DNA of 64,000 bases from Zoogloea sp041914405 (GTDB lineage: Bacteria > Pseudomonadota > Gammaproteobacteria > Burkholderiales > Rhodocyclaceae), in NCBI RefSeq assembly GCF_041914405.1, contig NZ_JAYSDK010000001.1:186001-250000 (forward strand). Direction: 5' to 3'. Every line of letters starts with the position of its first letter. Positions within the stretch are counted from its first letter, which is position 1. Below are positions 26,301-35,500 of this stretch, in pieces. The translations under genes were made by a program, and so were the position numbers. Below the pieces are notes generated by a model. That model did not search any database and was not told the origin of the DNA. It saw only the letters and a program-made list of their open reading frames with translations.

Positions 26301-26554
26301 GACGAGTCGCTGGCCGACGACATGTAGGTAAGGTGGTCGATGCCTTTCATCTTCTGCTCGATCACCTGGGTGACGGTGTCCTCCAGGGTCTTGGCAGAGG
26401 CGCCGGGATAGGTCGCGCTGATCGACACCGCGGGCGGGGCGATCGGCGGATATTGGGAGATCGGCAGCGTGCGGATCGCCAGCACGCCGGCGAGCATGAT
26501 GACGATCGCGATGACCCACGCGAAGATGGGCCGGTCGATGAAGAAACGGGACAT
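23390..26554 (-). CDS. RND multidrug efflux pump, second system (AcrB/MexB/MexD type)
   Basis: 1054 residues. The first membrane helix FFIDRPIFAWVIAIVIMLAG and the periplasmic start LPISQYPPIAPPAVSISATYPGA are typical of the AcrB/MexB branch. The proton-relay Asp pair is in AIGLLVDDAIVVVENVER and the C-terminal relay helix is LLMTIGLSAKNAILIVEFAKEQ. It is clearly a different subfamily from the pump at 2740, so the two operons are not a recent duplication. Spacing to the channel gene is one base after the stop; to the adaptor it is 12 bases. Confidence 0.96.
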   Translation of the reverse strand: MSRFFIDRPIFAWVIAIVIMLAGVLAIRTLPISQYPPIAPPAVSISATYPGASAKTLEDTVTQVIEQKMKGIDHLTYMSSASDSSGSVTITLTFDAGTDPDIAQVQVQNKLSLATPLLPQEVQKQGVQVAKATSNFLMVVGFVSEDGSLNDIDLGDYVASNVQDIVSRINGVGETQLFGSKYAMRIWLDPAKLHNYKLTPADISAAITAQNAQVSAGQLGGMPSPKGQRLNATITAQSRLQTPEQFGAILLRTTADGASVRLRDVARIELGGESYDVVARYNGKPATGLAIKLATGANALDTADAVKAKLNELSKFFPPGVKAVAPYDTTPFVKVSIEEVVKTLIEAIVLVFLVMYLFLQNFRATLIPTIAVPVVLLGTFGVLAAAGFSINTLTMFGVVLAIGLLVDDAIVVVENVERVMSEEGLSPKEATRKSMNQITGALIGIALVLSAVFVPMAFFGGSTGVIYRQFSITIVSSMVLSVVVALVLTPALCATLLKPVEKGHTAGEGGLLGGFFGWFNRAFERSNAGSRSVVARMLGSSKRYLLIYGLIVVGMGALFLRLPTAFLPDEDQGFLMSQVILPAGSTAESTLAVMEKVEHHFLEDQKEAVDSIFTVTGFSFAGSGQNNGMAFINLKDWSERKRPDLKVAAVAGKAMGYFSTFRNAMAFAFAPPAVVELGNASGFDFQLQDRAGLGHQALIDARNQLLGMAAQNPLLVGVRPNGQDDTPEYKLDIDHAKAGALGLSLADINNALQTAWGSAYVNDFIDKGRVKRVYLQGDASARMQPEDLNKWYVRNSNGDMVPFSSFASAHWAYGSPRLERYNGLPSAEIMGSAAPGHSTGEAMAAMEDMASKLPAGIGFEWTGLSYQERLSGSQAPALYAISLLVVFLCLAALYESWSIPFAVMLVVPLGIIGALLAAMMRGLSNDVYFQVGLLMTIGLSAKNAILIVEFAKEQMEHGKSLIDATLEAVRLRLRPIVMTSLAFILGVLPLALSSGAGSGAQNAIGTGVIGGMLSATVLAVLFVPLFFVAVRRVFRGKTALDAAPAESIPAQEVR

Positions 26555-26566
26555 GCGCGTACTCCC

Positions 26567-27763
26567 TTAGCGTGCCGCGACCGCCGGGCCGGCCGACGTC
26601 GGCGCCTCGGCCTTGGTGGCCGCCACCGGCTTGACCGGCGCACCCGGATGGATCTTCTGCAGGCCGTCGACGATCAGCTTGTCGCCGGCCTTCAGGCCTT
26701 CGCTGACCAGCCACTTGTCGCCCAGCGCGCGGCTGGTCTTGAGGGTGCGCTGCTCCACCTTGCCGTCGGCGCCGACCACCATCGCGGTCGGGTTGCCCTT
26801 GGTGTCGCGGCTGACGCCCTGTTGCGGCACGAGGATGGCCTGCTCGTCGACGCCTTCTTCGAGCACCGTGCGCACGTACATGCCGGGCAGCAGGTCGCCC
26901 TTCGGGTTGGGGAAGACCGCGCGCAGCGTGATCGTGCCGGTGCTCTGGTCAACCGTCACATCAGAGAACTGCAGCTTGCCGGGCAGCGGATAGGCGCTGC
27001 CGTCCTCCAGCACCAACTTGACCGCTGCCTGGCTCGCGCCGGCTTTCTTGAGCTGGCCGCTAGCCAGGTCGCGCTTGAGGCGCAAGAGCTCGGCGCTGGA
27101 CTGGGTCACGTCTACATAGATCGGGTCAAGCTGCTGCACGGTGGCCAGCGCGGTCTGCTGGCTGGCCGTCACCAGCGCGCCCGGCGTCACCGTCGAACGG
27201 CCGATGCGCCCGGCGATCGGCGCCGCGACCTTGGTGTAGGCCAGGTTGATGCGCGCAGTCTCGACCGCTGCCTTGGCCGCCGCCACATCGGCCTGGCCCT
27301 GCTTGAGGGCGGCCTGGGCGTCGTCGTAATCCTGCTGGCTCACCGCCTTGATGGCCACCAACTCCTCGTAACGGGACGCCTTGCTGCGGGAGCTCGCCAG
27401 GTTGGCCTCGGCCTTGGCGAGGCTGGCGCGGGCGCTCTCGAAGGCAGCCTGGTAGGTGGCCGGATCGATCTGGTACAGCGGCTGGCCGGCGGCCACGTCA
27501 CCGCCCTCGGTGAACAGCCGCTTCTGGATGATGCCGCCGACCTGCGGCCGCACCTCGGAAACCATGTAGGCAGCGGTACGGCCGGCCAGCTCGGTGGTCA
27601 GCGCGACCTTCTGCGGCTGGATCTCCACCACGCCGACTTCGGTCGGCCCCATCGCGTGCTGTTCACCGGCAGCCTTCGGCTCGCCGCAGCCGCTCAAGAT
27701 CACACTGCCCAGCACCAGCAGAAACCCAGCGGAACACACCGCCCTGTTCATTTCGATCTGCAT
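26567..27763 (-). CDS. RND efflux periplasmic adaptor lipoprotein, second system
   Basis: 398 residues from the ATG at 27761-27763, preceded by AGGAAAGG at eight bases. The N-terminus has a lipobox (VILSGC). The order is lipoyl half VRPQVGGIIQKRLFTEGG, a helical hairpin (about 95-165), lipoyl half LAYTKVAAPIAGRIGRS, beta-barrel (VRTVLEEGV) and the membrane-proximal domain with GEGLKAGDKLIVDGLQK-like sequence. It is the first gene of the operon, divergent from the TetR gene at 27970, with operator palindromes between. Confidence 0.95.
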   Translation of the reverse strand: MQIEMNRAVCSAGFLLVLGSVILSGCGEPKAAGEQHAMGPTEVGVVEIQPQKVALTTELAGRTAAYMVSEVRPQVGGIIQKRLFTEGGDVAAGQPLYQIDPATYQAAFESARASLAKAEANLASSRSKASRYEELVAIKAVSQQDYDDAQAALKQGQADVAAAKAAVETARINLAYTKVAAPIAGRIGRSTVTPGALVTASQQTALATVQQLDPIYVDVTQSSAELLRLKRDLASGQLKKAGASQAAVKLVLEDGSAYPLPGKLQFSDVTVDQSTGTITLRAVFPNPKGDLLPGMYVRTVLEEGVDEQAILVPQQGVSRDTKGNPTAMVVGADGKVEQRTLKTSRALGDKWLVSEGLKAGDKLIVDGLQKIHPGAPVKPVAATKAEAPTSAGPAVAAR

Positions 27764-27840
27764 ATCCAACACCTTTCCTGCCTAGAGTGGGCGCGAAAAC
27801 TGCCCGTTGGGGAGAGCAAAAAATATTCGGCGCCCACAAA

Positions 27841-27878
27841 AGAATGAACGCTCATTCTAGTTCGAGCGCTCATTCTAT
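27841..27878. promoter_or_regulatory. TetR-type operator pair in the divergent promoter
   Basis: AGAATGA and TCATTCT are perfect arms with four bases between (27841-27858). A second related half site follows with GAGCGCTCATTCTA (about 27864). This is the only obvious dyad between the divergent adaptor and TetR genes, so it is the expected binding site for the repressor. Confidence 0.72.
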
Positions 27879-27969
27879 ATTAGAATTTGCCGTATAAGCA
27901 AACGCCTACAGATGGCAGACCCTCAACGCAAGGGTTGCCCCATGAAACGAGGACGAGGAGAAAACAGCC

Positions 27970-28632
27970 ATGAACACACAGACTTACGCCCAGCAGGAGC
28001 AGCCCCGCGCCGAGGCCCGCAAGGCCCAGGTGCTCAACGCAGCCACCGAGTGCTTCCGCCGTCAGGGCTTCCACGGCGCCAGCATGGCGCAGATCTCGAA
28101 GGCCGCCGGCATGAGCGTCGGCCACATCTACCACTACTTCGAGAACAAGGAAGCGATCATCGCGGCGATTGTCGAACGCGACCTGCTCAACCTGCTGACC
28201 ATCACCCAGCGCATCCGCGCCGCCAGTGCCGACGGCGACATCCTGCGGGCGATGGTGGATGACATCCAGAACTGCACCGAAGAACTCAACAACGACCAGG
28301 ACGCGCCGCTGATGCTGGAGATCATCTCCGAAGCCGCGCGCAACCCGGACGTCGCCACTATCGTGCAGACCGCCGACCGCACCGCCCGCGAGCGCCTGGT
28401 CGAACTCGTCCGCGAAGGCCTGGCATTCCGTGGCGTGAGCTGTACCGACAGCCAGATGGAAGGACCACTGGAAGTGCTCTACGCGGTCTTCGAGGGCCTG
28501 ACTGTGCGCATGATCCGCAATCCGGACCTCGACCCGCACATCCTGCTGCCGTCCCTGCGCAGCGTGCTGGAGCACATCCTCGAGGAACTGATCTTCAAGA
28601 CCGCCCGCACAGCCGCCGTCGAGACCGCCTGA
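27970..28632 (+). CDS. TetR-family repressor of the second RND operon
   Basis: 220 residues. The DNA-binding domain (about 15-65) reads QVLNAATECFRRQGFHGASMAQ, then ISKAAGMSVGHIYHYFENKEAII, with the helix-turn-helix intact. The C-terminal part is helical and ligand-binding in type, ending with a region similar to TetR_C domains (LLPSLRSVLEHILEE). GAGGAG lies upstream of the ATG. It faces the adaptor gene with an operator pair between; autoregulation and repression of the pump are the likely role. Confidence 0.92.
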   Translation: MNTQTYAQQEQPRAEARKAQVLNAATECFRRQGFHGASMAQISKAAGMSVGHIYHYFENKEAIIAAIVERDLLNLLTITQRIRAASADGDILRAMVDDIQNCTEELNNDQDAPLMLEIISEAARNPDVATIVQTADRTARERLVELVREGLAFRGVSCTDSQMEGPLEVLYAVFEGLTVRMIRNPDLDPHILLPSLRSVLEHILEELIFKTARTAAVETA

Positions 28633-28731
28633 ATGGAGGCTCAGCGTGCACGCTCATTGACATCGAGCAAGCGCCGCCCCGTGCGAAGCGCGTAGCGTAT
28701 GGGTTCCCACGACCACATCGGTGAGGTGCCC

Positions 28732-29226
28732 ATGTTCCCGCTGCAGAACTTCTACGCGCCTGCTGGCGCCAGCAGGCTCAACGACCTGATGTCCTTCTAC
28801 CAAAGCACATTCGTGTGCGCCCAGCGTCTGGTCTCACTCAACCTCAAGGCGGCCCAGTCGCTGATGGCGGGCAATCTGGAGACAGTCCAGACGCTCGCCA
28901 GGGCCCGCGACCTGCAGAGCTGGAGCGAAGCCCAGGTCGCCCTGACCGAGCACTTCATCGAGCAGGTGATTGGCTACGCCGGCGATTTCAACGAGGTGGT
29001 CGCCGCCAACCAGCATGAGATGGTCGAACTGTTGAATCTCGGCGCCAACAAGCCGGGCGAGACGCAGGCCGCGCCACCCTCGATGCTGGCGGCCGGCCCG
29101 GCGATCGTCGATGAAATGGTCCGCAGCATGCTCGGCGCGGCCATCAAGTCCCGCGATGCGATGCTCGACATGGCCAAACAGGCGGATGCCAGCCTGCCAC
29201 GGCAGCCGGCCCGCAAACGCTCCTGA
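28732..29226 (+). CDS. Phasin-family protein (polyhydroxyalkanoate granule associated)
   Basis: 164 residues from the ATG at 28732, chosen because GTGAGGTG lies just upstream; a frame extending 33 bases further has no ribosome site. The helical, amphipathic sequence (FYQSTFVCAQRLVSLNLKAA, SLMAGNLETVQTLARARDLQ, EHFIEQVIGYAGDFNEVV) is the phasin_2 pattern. Phasins coat PHA storage granules and control their size. Ends in a basic tail (RQPARKRS). No PHA synthase is nearby. Confidence 0.87.
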   Translation: MFPLQNFYAPAGASRLNDLMSFYQSTFVCAQRLVSLNLKAAQSLMAGNLETVQTLARARDLQSWSEAQVALTEHFIEQVIGYAGDFNEVVAANQHEMVELLNLGANKPGETQAAPPSMLAAGPAIVDEMVRSMLGAAIKSRDAMLDMAKQADASLPRQPARKRS

Positions 29227-29349
29227 GCGCGCCTGATGATGAACGGCAAGTGGGCCCCGGGCTTCACTTGCCAGCTCAGGTTGTTACCAAATATTTAGAA
29301 TATAAGAATATTTGTAATTACGATTGAACCAAATTGAGTACCCACCTAA

Positions 29350-29382
29350 AATCAATACCACACTGATGTCATGGTATTGATT
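29350..29382. promoter_or_regulatory. 11-bp inverted repeat upstream of cytochrome gene
   Basis: Perfect arms AATCAATACCA and TGGTATTGATT separated by 11 bases, 137 bases before the multiheme cytochrome start. A more AT-rich dyad (AATATTTAGAATATAAG) lies near 29289-29312. Either could be an operator; no known consensus fits exactly. Confidence 0.5.
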
Positions 29383-29518
29383 TCCTCTGCAGGGATGTTT
29401 TTTTCACATGACTTCAGCTGACAAGAAGGCTTGAACGCTGAAGGCACGACCCCGTCGTGCGCCGCCACAAGCCCGTTCGAATCCACTGTGATCCAACCAG
29501 CCAAAGGCGGGAACATCC

Positions 29519-31480
29519 ATGCACACGACGAATCCACCTGCGAGGCGCAAGCGGCGCCTCGGCATCACACTGACGCTCCTCTCTGCCAGCGTGCTGGGCG
29601 GACTGGCCTATGCCGACTCCGACTGGCTGCAAAAGCTGCTCCCCAGTTCCGGCACGCAACAGGTTCAGACCTCGGAGCGCAGCACCAAGGCCACGGGCAG
29701 CACGACCAAGACGAGCTCCAGACGCAGCGACGACAGCGCCAATGGCAACTGGTCCGACACCACCAATCCCTTCCTCGGCACCAACTCGGTTTCGTCGACA
29801 AGCATCACCACCCAGAGCAGCAGCACGACCACCACCACCGGCAGCTTCGCGTCCCGTTACGCGCTGCTGGCCTGGAACGACCTGGGCATGCACTGCGTGG
29901 ACGGCAAGGACTACTCGATCATGTCGATCCTGCCGCCCTACAACAACTTGCACGCCCAGCTGATCGACCGCCAGTACGGCAAGCAGGTCACCTCCGGCGT
30001 GACGCTGACCTATGAGGCGATGCGCGACCCGTCGGGCTCCATCAACACCTCCTCGGCCAACAAGACCAACTTCTGGCAGTACGTCAAAGCTCTGTACGGC
30101 GGCGCGCCGGCGCCCAACCGCGGCCTCAACCTCAACGACCCGACGGTCAGCAACCCGACGCCGAGCACCCAGCCGGCCGCGATGAGCTACAACCTGGTGC
30201 AGAGCTGGTACGAGGCCGAAGGCCTACCGATCCTGCCCTACGACGACACGCTGACCAGCAGCGGCTACAACAAGAATTACTACCCGATGGTGAAGGTCGT
30301 CGCCAAGAACAGCAGCGGCACCGTGCTGGCCACCACCCAAACGGTGCTGCCGGTCTCCGACGAGATGACCTGCATCAGCTGCCACGCCAGCAATTCCAAC
30401 AAGGACGCGGCCAAGCCTCCCGTGCGCGGCTGGGCCAACTACAGCGCTGACCCGGAAAAGGACTGGAAGAAAAACGTGCTGCGCCTGCACGACGACAAGC
30501 ACGCCAACGACCCGGTCTATCAGGCGGCCCTGCTCAAGCTGCAACCGGTGGCCAGCGGCGGCCTCGCCCAGCGGGCCGACCAGGGCACGCCAACCCTGTG
30601 CGCCTCCTGCCACGGATCCAACGCCCTCGCCTCACCGGGCTTCACCGTCACGGCCAACGGCCAGAGCGTGAAGATCTCCGCCCTCACCTCGGCGATGCAC
30701 CGCATGCACGGCCAGGTGAAGGATCCGCTCAAGCAGGTCGCGCTGGACAGCATCGGCAACCGGGACTCCTGCTACCAGTGCCACCCGGGCTCCGTCACCA
30801 AGTGCCTGCGCGGCGCCATGAGCGAAACCCCGGGCCTCGACTGCCAGAGCTGCCACGGCAACATGGGCGCGGTCGGCAAGGCCAGCCGGGTCGGCTGGCT
30901 GCAACAGCCCAACTGCCAGTCCTGTCACCACGACGGCAAGCGTGAAACGACGGCCGTCACCGACGTAACGACCGGCGCGCTGCGCGTGGTCACCGACGCC
31001 CGCTTCGCCACCAACGCCAACACGCCGAAGACCGGCTTCTCCCTGTTCCGCTTCAGCGTCGGCCACGGCAAGAACCAGTGCGAGGCCTGCCACGGCTCCA
31101 CCCACGCCGAGTACTCGTCGAAGAACCAGACCTGGGCGAACAGCCACGACAACGACCTGCTGCAGTCGAAGGCCATCCAGGGCTACGCCGGCACGATCAC
31201 CGAATGCACGGTATGCCACGCCAAGGTTCCGCTGACGAAGAACGGTGGCCCCCACGGTATGCACACCATCGGCCAGAGCTGGGTCGACGCCCATGGCGAC
31301 ATGGTCGAATCGGGCGGCGCGTCGTCCTGTACCGCCTGCCACGGCAGTGACTACCGTGGCAGCCCGCTGTCCCAGGTGAAAATCGCCAAGACCTTCACCC
31401 ACGACAGCAAGGCCTACACGCTGGCCGCCGGCACCAAGGTCGGCTGCTACAACTGCCACAACGGTCCGAAGGGAGACTGA
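29519..31480 (+). CDS. Secreted nonaheme c-type cytochrome
   Basis: 653 residues. A basic N-terminus (PPARRKRRLGITLTLL) and hydrophobic stretch form a signal peptide ending near AYADS. A Ser/Thr-rich linker follows (about 45-115). Then comes a domain beginning YALLAWNDLGMHCVDGKDYS, and nine heme-binding CXXCH motifs in order: CISCH, CASCH, CYQCH, CQSCH, CQSCH, CEACH, CTVCH, CTACH, CYNCH. The Cys-rich part resembles multiheme cytochromes used in extracellular or periplasmic electron transfer. No partner porin or reductase gene is adjacent. A strong terminator follows. Confidence 0.88.
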   Translation: MHTTNPPARRKRRLGITLTLLSASVLGGLAYADSDWLQKLLPSSGTQQVQTSERSTKATGSTTKTSSRRSDDSANGNWSDTTNPFLGTNSVSSTSITTQSSSTTTTTGSFASRYALLAWNDLGMHCVDGKDYSIMSILPPYNNLHAQLIDRQYGKQVTSGVTLTYEAMRDPSGSINTSSANKTNFWQYVKALYGGAPAPNRGLNLNDPTVSNPTPSTQPAAMSYNLVQSWYEAEGLPILPYDDTLTSSGYNKNYYPMVKVVAKNSSGTVLATTQTVLPVSDEMTCISCHASNSNKDAAKPPVRGWANYSADPEKDWKKNVLRLHDDKHANDPVYQAALLKLQPVASGGLAQRADQGTPTLCASCHGSNALASPGFTVTANGQSVKISALTSAMHRMHGQVKDPLKQVALDSIGNRDSCYQCHPGSVTKCLRGAMSETPGLDCQSCHGNMGAVGKASRVGWLQQPNCQSCHHDGKRETTAVTDVTTGALRVVTDARFATNANTPKTGFSLFRFSVGHGKNQCEACHGSTHAEYSSKNQTWANSHDNDLLQSKAIQGYAGTITECTVCHAKVPLTKNGGPHGMHTIGQSWVDAHGDMVESGGASSCTACHGSDYRGSPLSQVKIAKTFTHDSKAYTLAAGTKVGCYNCHNGPKGD

Positions 31481-31511
31481 GACCCGGCTATTGCCTGCTA
31501 TCGGTCGGCAT

Positions 31512-31537
31512 AAGGGGCGCGCAATGCGCCCCTTTTT
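31512..31537 (+). terminator. Rho-independent terminator after the cytochrome gene
   Basis: Stem AAGGGGCGC with a GCAAT loop and its complement GCGCCCCTT, then T's. It lies about 32 bases after the stop codon. Confidence 0.85.
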
Positions 31538-31555
31538 GCATCTTGCCGCCCCGCC

Positions 31556-32002
31556 TCAGCCCGGAATCTCGGGCTCGACCAACTGGGCGAGCAGCTGCAG
31601 CGATTCCTGCCAACCCAGGTAACAAGCCTGTACCGGGATGATCTCAGGGATGCCTTCCTGCACGATGTTCAGCTCGGTGCCACAGAACACCGGACTGAGT
31701 ACGACCGTGGTCTGCATCTCGCCGGGCAGGTTGGGGTCGTCGAAGAGCCCTGTGTAGCGCAGCCGCGCAGCCGGCTCCAACTCCAGGTAGGTGCCGCCGA
31801 AGGCATGGCTGTGCCCGCTGCCCAGGTTCGTGAAGGACATGCGGTAGGTACCGCCAACCCGTGCATCCAACTGGTGGACGGTGCCGGTGAAGCCATGGGG
31901 CGGCAGCCACTTGGCCATCGCGGCGGGATCGACAAAGGCCCGGTAGATGCGCTCCGGCGGTGCGCGCAGAACCCGATGGAGGCGGACGGTATGGGTGCTC
32001 AT
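31556..32002 (-). CDS. SRPBCC/AHSA1-type START-fold protein
   Basis: 148 residues from the ATG at 32000-32002 (AGGAG upstream). The sequence VRLHRVLRAPPERIYRAFVDPAAMAKWLPPHGF is the hallmark opening of the Aha1/SRPBCC hydrophobic-pocket family, followed by GGTYRMSF and GTYLELEPAARLRYTGLFDDP. Function is usually unknown; such proteins bind small hydrophobic ligands. It lies 60 bases downstream of, and may be co-transcribed with, the small gene at 32065-32304. Confidence 0.87.
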   Translation of the reverse strand: MSTHTVRLHRVLRAPPERIYRAFVDPAAMAKWLPPHGFTGTVHQLDARVGGTYRMSFTNLGSGHSHAFGGTYLELEPAARLRYTGLFDDPNLPGEMQTTVVLSPVFCGTELNIVQEGIPEIIPVQACYLGWQESLQLLAQLVEPEIPG

Positions 32003-32064
32003 GGCTACTCCTGGCAAAGAGGGCACGGCCAAGGGACGCTCCGGTCGAGCCGGCGCCACCTGGC

Positions 32065-32304
32065 CTATTTCCCCAGGGTTTCGATGCGGAAACGCATGTC
32101 GAGGACCGCAGCCTGCAGCGCCTGTTCCACGCCCTCCCGCCCGCCGGGCCGATCGGGATAATCCGTCCAGTCACCGTAACGCAACTGCCAGCCACGCAGG
32201 GATTCGTCATCCACCCGCAGGATGAGTTCAGGCACCAGGAAGGCATCACCGGCCGCGGTGACCAGTTCGCGCAGCGGAACCTGGTCGGGAGACTCGATGA
32301 ACAT
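32065..32304 (-). CDS. Small conserved hypothetical protein (79 residues)
   Basis: An acidic, soluble protein: MFIESPDQVPLRELVTAAG, then ELILRVDDESLRGWQLRYG and an ending EALQAAVLDMRFRIETLGK-like tail. No domain recognised. It begins with a clear frame and is in the same direction as the SRPBCC gene, so the two may form an operon. Codon use matches the surrounding genes. Confidence 0.68.
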   Translation of the reverse strand: MFIESPDQVPLRELVTAAGDAFLVPELILRVDDESLRGWQLRYGDWTDYPDRPGGREGVEQALQAAVLDMRFRIETLGK

Positions 32305-32551
32305 CGCAGCGTACTCCGCTCAAGGACACAAGGCGCCAAGCATACCCGCCAGCGCGCATGACTCCAGCGCTGCAGTATAGTTGGCGAACGGCCCCCCGCT
32401 CCCCACCCGGCAACGGCAGCGCCAGGTGTGTCAAATGGTCACAAAGCACGCGCCCCGTGCCCCTGTCTCCCTCACTGCCACCGGAATCGGAAACAATACG
32501 CAGCCGCGGCGGCGATAACGCCCCGCTCCCGGCAGAACCAAGGGAGGAACG

Positions 32552-35500
32552 GTGTTCCAATCGCTCAATGTAAAAAAGCAGTTGCTCGTCGTCGCGGCCG
32601 TGGTGTGCGCCCTCTTCGCGGGCCTGGTCATCATCGTCTGGAGCGCGACGCAATCGATCATCGACGCTGCCCACGGCATGGCCCAGGGCAAGGATGTCAT
32701 TGCCGATGTGCTGCCACCGCCGCTGTACGTCATCGAGGCCCAGCTGACGGCCCTGCAACTCGGGCAGGCCCGTGCGGCAGAGCGCCCTCCGCTGCTGGGC
32801 AAGCTGTCCTCCCTCAAGCGAAAGTACGACGAGCGCAACACCTATTGGGCACAACAGGCGCTCAGCCCCGAGCTCCGGGACGCGCTGCTGGCAACCCAGA
32901 AGCGCACGGCCGACGCCTACTGGCGCTTCCTGTTCGACGACTATGTCGCCGCCCTCCAGCGCGACGATACGGCCGAAGCCGCCGAACTCCAGCGGACGCT
33001 GCTGGAGCGCTATGAAGCCCATCGGGCCACCGTCGATGCAACGGTGAAGATCGCCTCGGCCTTCGCCGACCAGACGTCGAACAACCTGTATCTGACGGCA
33101 ACCCGCGTCCGCCTGCTGGTCGGCGTGCTGACCATCGGCGGCGTACTGCTGGCAGGGGGCATGATGCTGGTGAGCGCCCGCTCCATCCTGCGCCGCCTGG
33201 GGGGCGAGCCGGTCGCCATGCAGCAGGTGGCCCATCAGATCGCGATGGGGGATCTGAGCGTGGAGGTGGACGTCGCCTACGGCGACGAGCACAGCCTCGC
33301 CTCCTCGATCCTGCACATGAAGGACAGGCTGAAGGAATCCATCACCCTGCTCGAACAGGAGCGCCGGCAGCTGCGCACGCTGATCAACACCCTGCCCGAC
33401 CTGGTCTGGCTGAAGGATCCCCAAGGGGTCTTCATCACCTGCAACAACAAGTTCGAACGTCTTCTCGGAGCCTCCGAAAGCGAGATCATCGGCAAGACCG
33501 ATCACGACTTTCTCCCGACCGAACAGGCCAACGCCTTCCGGCAGCACGACCTATATGCCATCGAGCGCGGCCAGCCCTGCGTCAACGAAGAGACGGTGAC
33601 CTACCAGGACGACGGCCACCAGGAAATGCTGGAGACCATCAAGACGCCGATGTACGACGACTCCGGCCGCCTGATCGGCGTGCTCGGCATCGCCCGCGAC
33701 GTTACCCGCAGCCATCGCCTGATGGCCGAACTCGATAGCGCGCGCCAGGACGCCCTCCGCTCGAACACCGCCAAGAGTGCCTTCCTGGCCAACATGAGCC
33801 ACGAGATCAGGACCCCGATGAACGCCATCATCGGCATGGCCGACCTGGCGCTGGCGACCTATCTGAGCCCACGGCAGGCCAACTACATCGGCAAGATCCG
33901 GGCCGCCTCGGAGAGCCTGCTTACCATCATCAACGACATCCTCGATTTCTCGAAGATCGAAGCGGGCAAGCTGGACCTCGAACGCGCCCCGTTCGTGCTC
34001 GAAGCGGTATTCGAGCAGCTCTCCGGCATCGTCGCGCTGCGTGCCGAGGAACAGGGCATCGAACTGCACTACGACATCGACGACGACTCCCGGCTGCTCG
34101 AAGGCGACGCTCTGCGGCTCGGCCAGATCCTGACCAATCTGGTATCGAACGCCCTCAAGTTCTCCACCGGCGGCAACGTGATCGTGGCGGCGCTGGCCGG
34201 CCCGGTGGAACAGGACGAGGTCGAACTGCATTTCTCGGTCAGCGACGAAGGCATCGGCCTCAGCGAGGAACAGGCGGCGCGGCTATTCTGCCCCTTCACC
34301 CAGGCCGACTCCTCGACCACTCGCCGCTATGGCGGAACCGGCCTCGGCCTGACCATCTGTCGCCAGCTCGTCGAGCTGATGGGCGGCAGGATCTGGGTCG
34401 AAAGCACCCTCGGGGCCGGCAGCACCTTCCACTTCACGGCACGCTTCAAGGCTCTCGGCCCCGATCGCCGGCGCGGCATCGGGGACTTCGGGCAACAGCT
34501 GGCCGCCCATGCCGCCCGACCGGTGCTGGTGATCGACGACAACCCGGTGGCACAGCACATCCATGCCCATCTGTGCAGGCAGCTGGGCTTGCAGGTCGAG
34601 CTCGCCAGTAGCGGCGACGAGATTCTGGCCCGCCTGGACGCGGCAGCGCCGCCCGACTACCTGCTGTGTCTCGTCGATTGGCGCATGTCGGGGATGGACG
34701 GCATCGAGACGATCCGCCGTCTGAAGGCGGTTTACGGCGCCCGGCAGATGAAATGCCCGCCGATGCTGCTGGTCACCGCCTTCAGCCACCACAAGGAGCT
34801 CGATGCCGTCGCCGGCGAGATCGACGGCCTGCTGGCCAAACCGGTCAGCGCCCGCCACTTGTATGTCGAGATCGCCAACAGCCTCGGCTTTCCGGAACAG
34901 GGCGCACCGGTCATCGAGCGGCGTGGCGCCACCACCCGGCCCTGGTCGCGCTTCCAGGGGCTGGACATCCTGGTCGTCGAGGACGTGGAAATCAATCGGG
35001 AGATCATCGGCGAACTACTGGGCAACGTCGGCCTGGCGGTCCGCTTTGCGGCCAATGGCAAGGAGGCGCTGGAGGTCGTGGCCAGCCAGCGCCCCGACCT
35101 GATCCTGATGGACGTGCAGATGCCGGTGATGGACGGCTTCACGGCAACCCGCCTGTTGCGGCAGAACCCCGACTGCCAGGACCTGCCGATCATCGCCCTG
35201 ACCGCCAACACCATGGCCGACGAAAAGGAGGCCTGCCGACAGGCCGGGATGAACGCTCACGTGGCGAAGCCGATCTGCATGGATGTGCTGTTCGACGAGA
35301 TCGCCGCCCAGCTGCCCCCCGAGCGCATCGCTGCCGCCACGCTCGCCGAGGACGAGACGCCTGCCGCGCACTATCCGGAACTGCCCGGGATCGACGTGGC
35401 GGTCGGCCTGACCTATGTCGGCAAGATGAAATCCCTGTGTCGCCTGCTGGCCAAATTCCGGGACACCCACGGCAAGACCTTCGAGCCCAACTTTGCCCAG

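Noticed and set aside
23327..27847. A 4.5-kb open frame on the plus strand opposite the second pump and adaptor genes (about 1500 codons).
   Set aside because: It is the mirror of strongly biased high-GC coding DNA. The translation is rich in His, Gln, Arg and Gly with no domain, and the opposite strand carries complete well-known genes.
29350..29382. FNR/ANR box (TTGAT-N4-ATCAA) before the cytochrome gene.
   Set aside because: The dyad halves do not fit the FNR consensus spacing, although TTGAT and ATCAA appear as parts of the arms.
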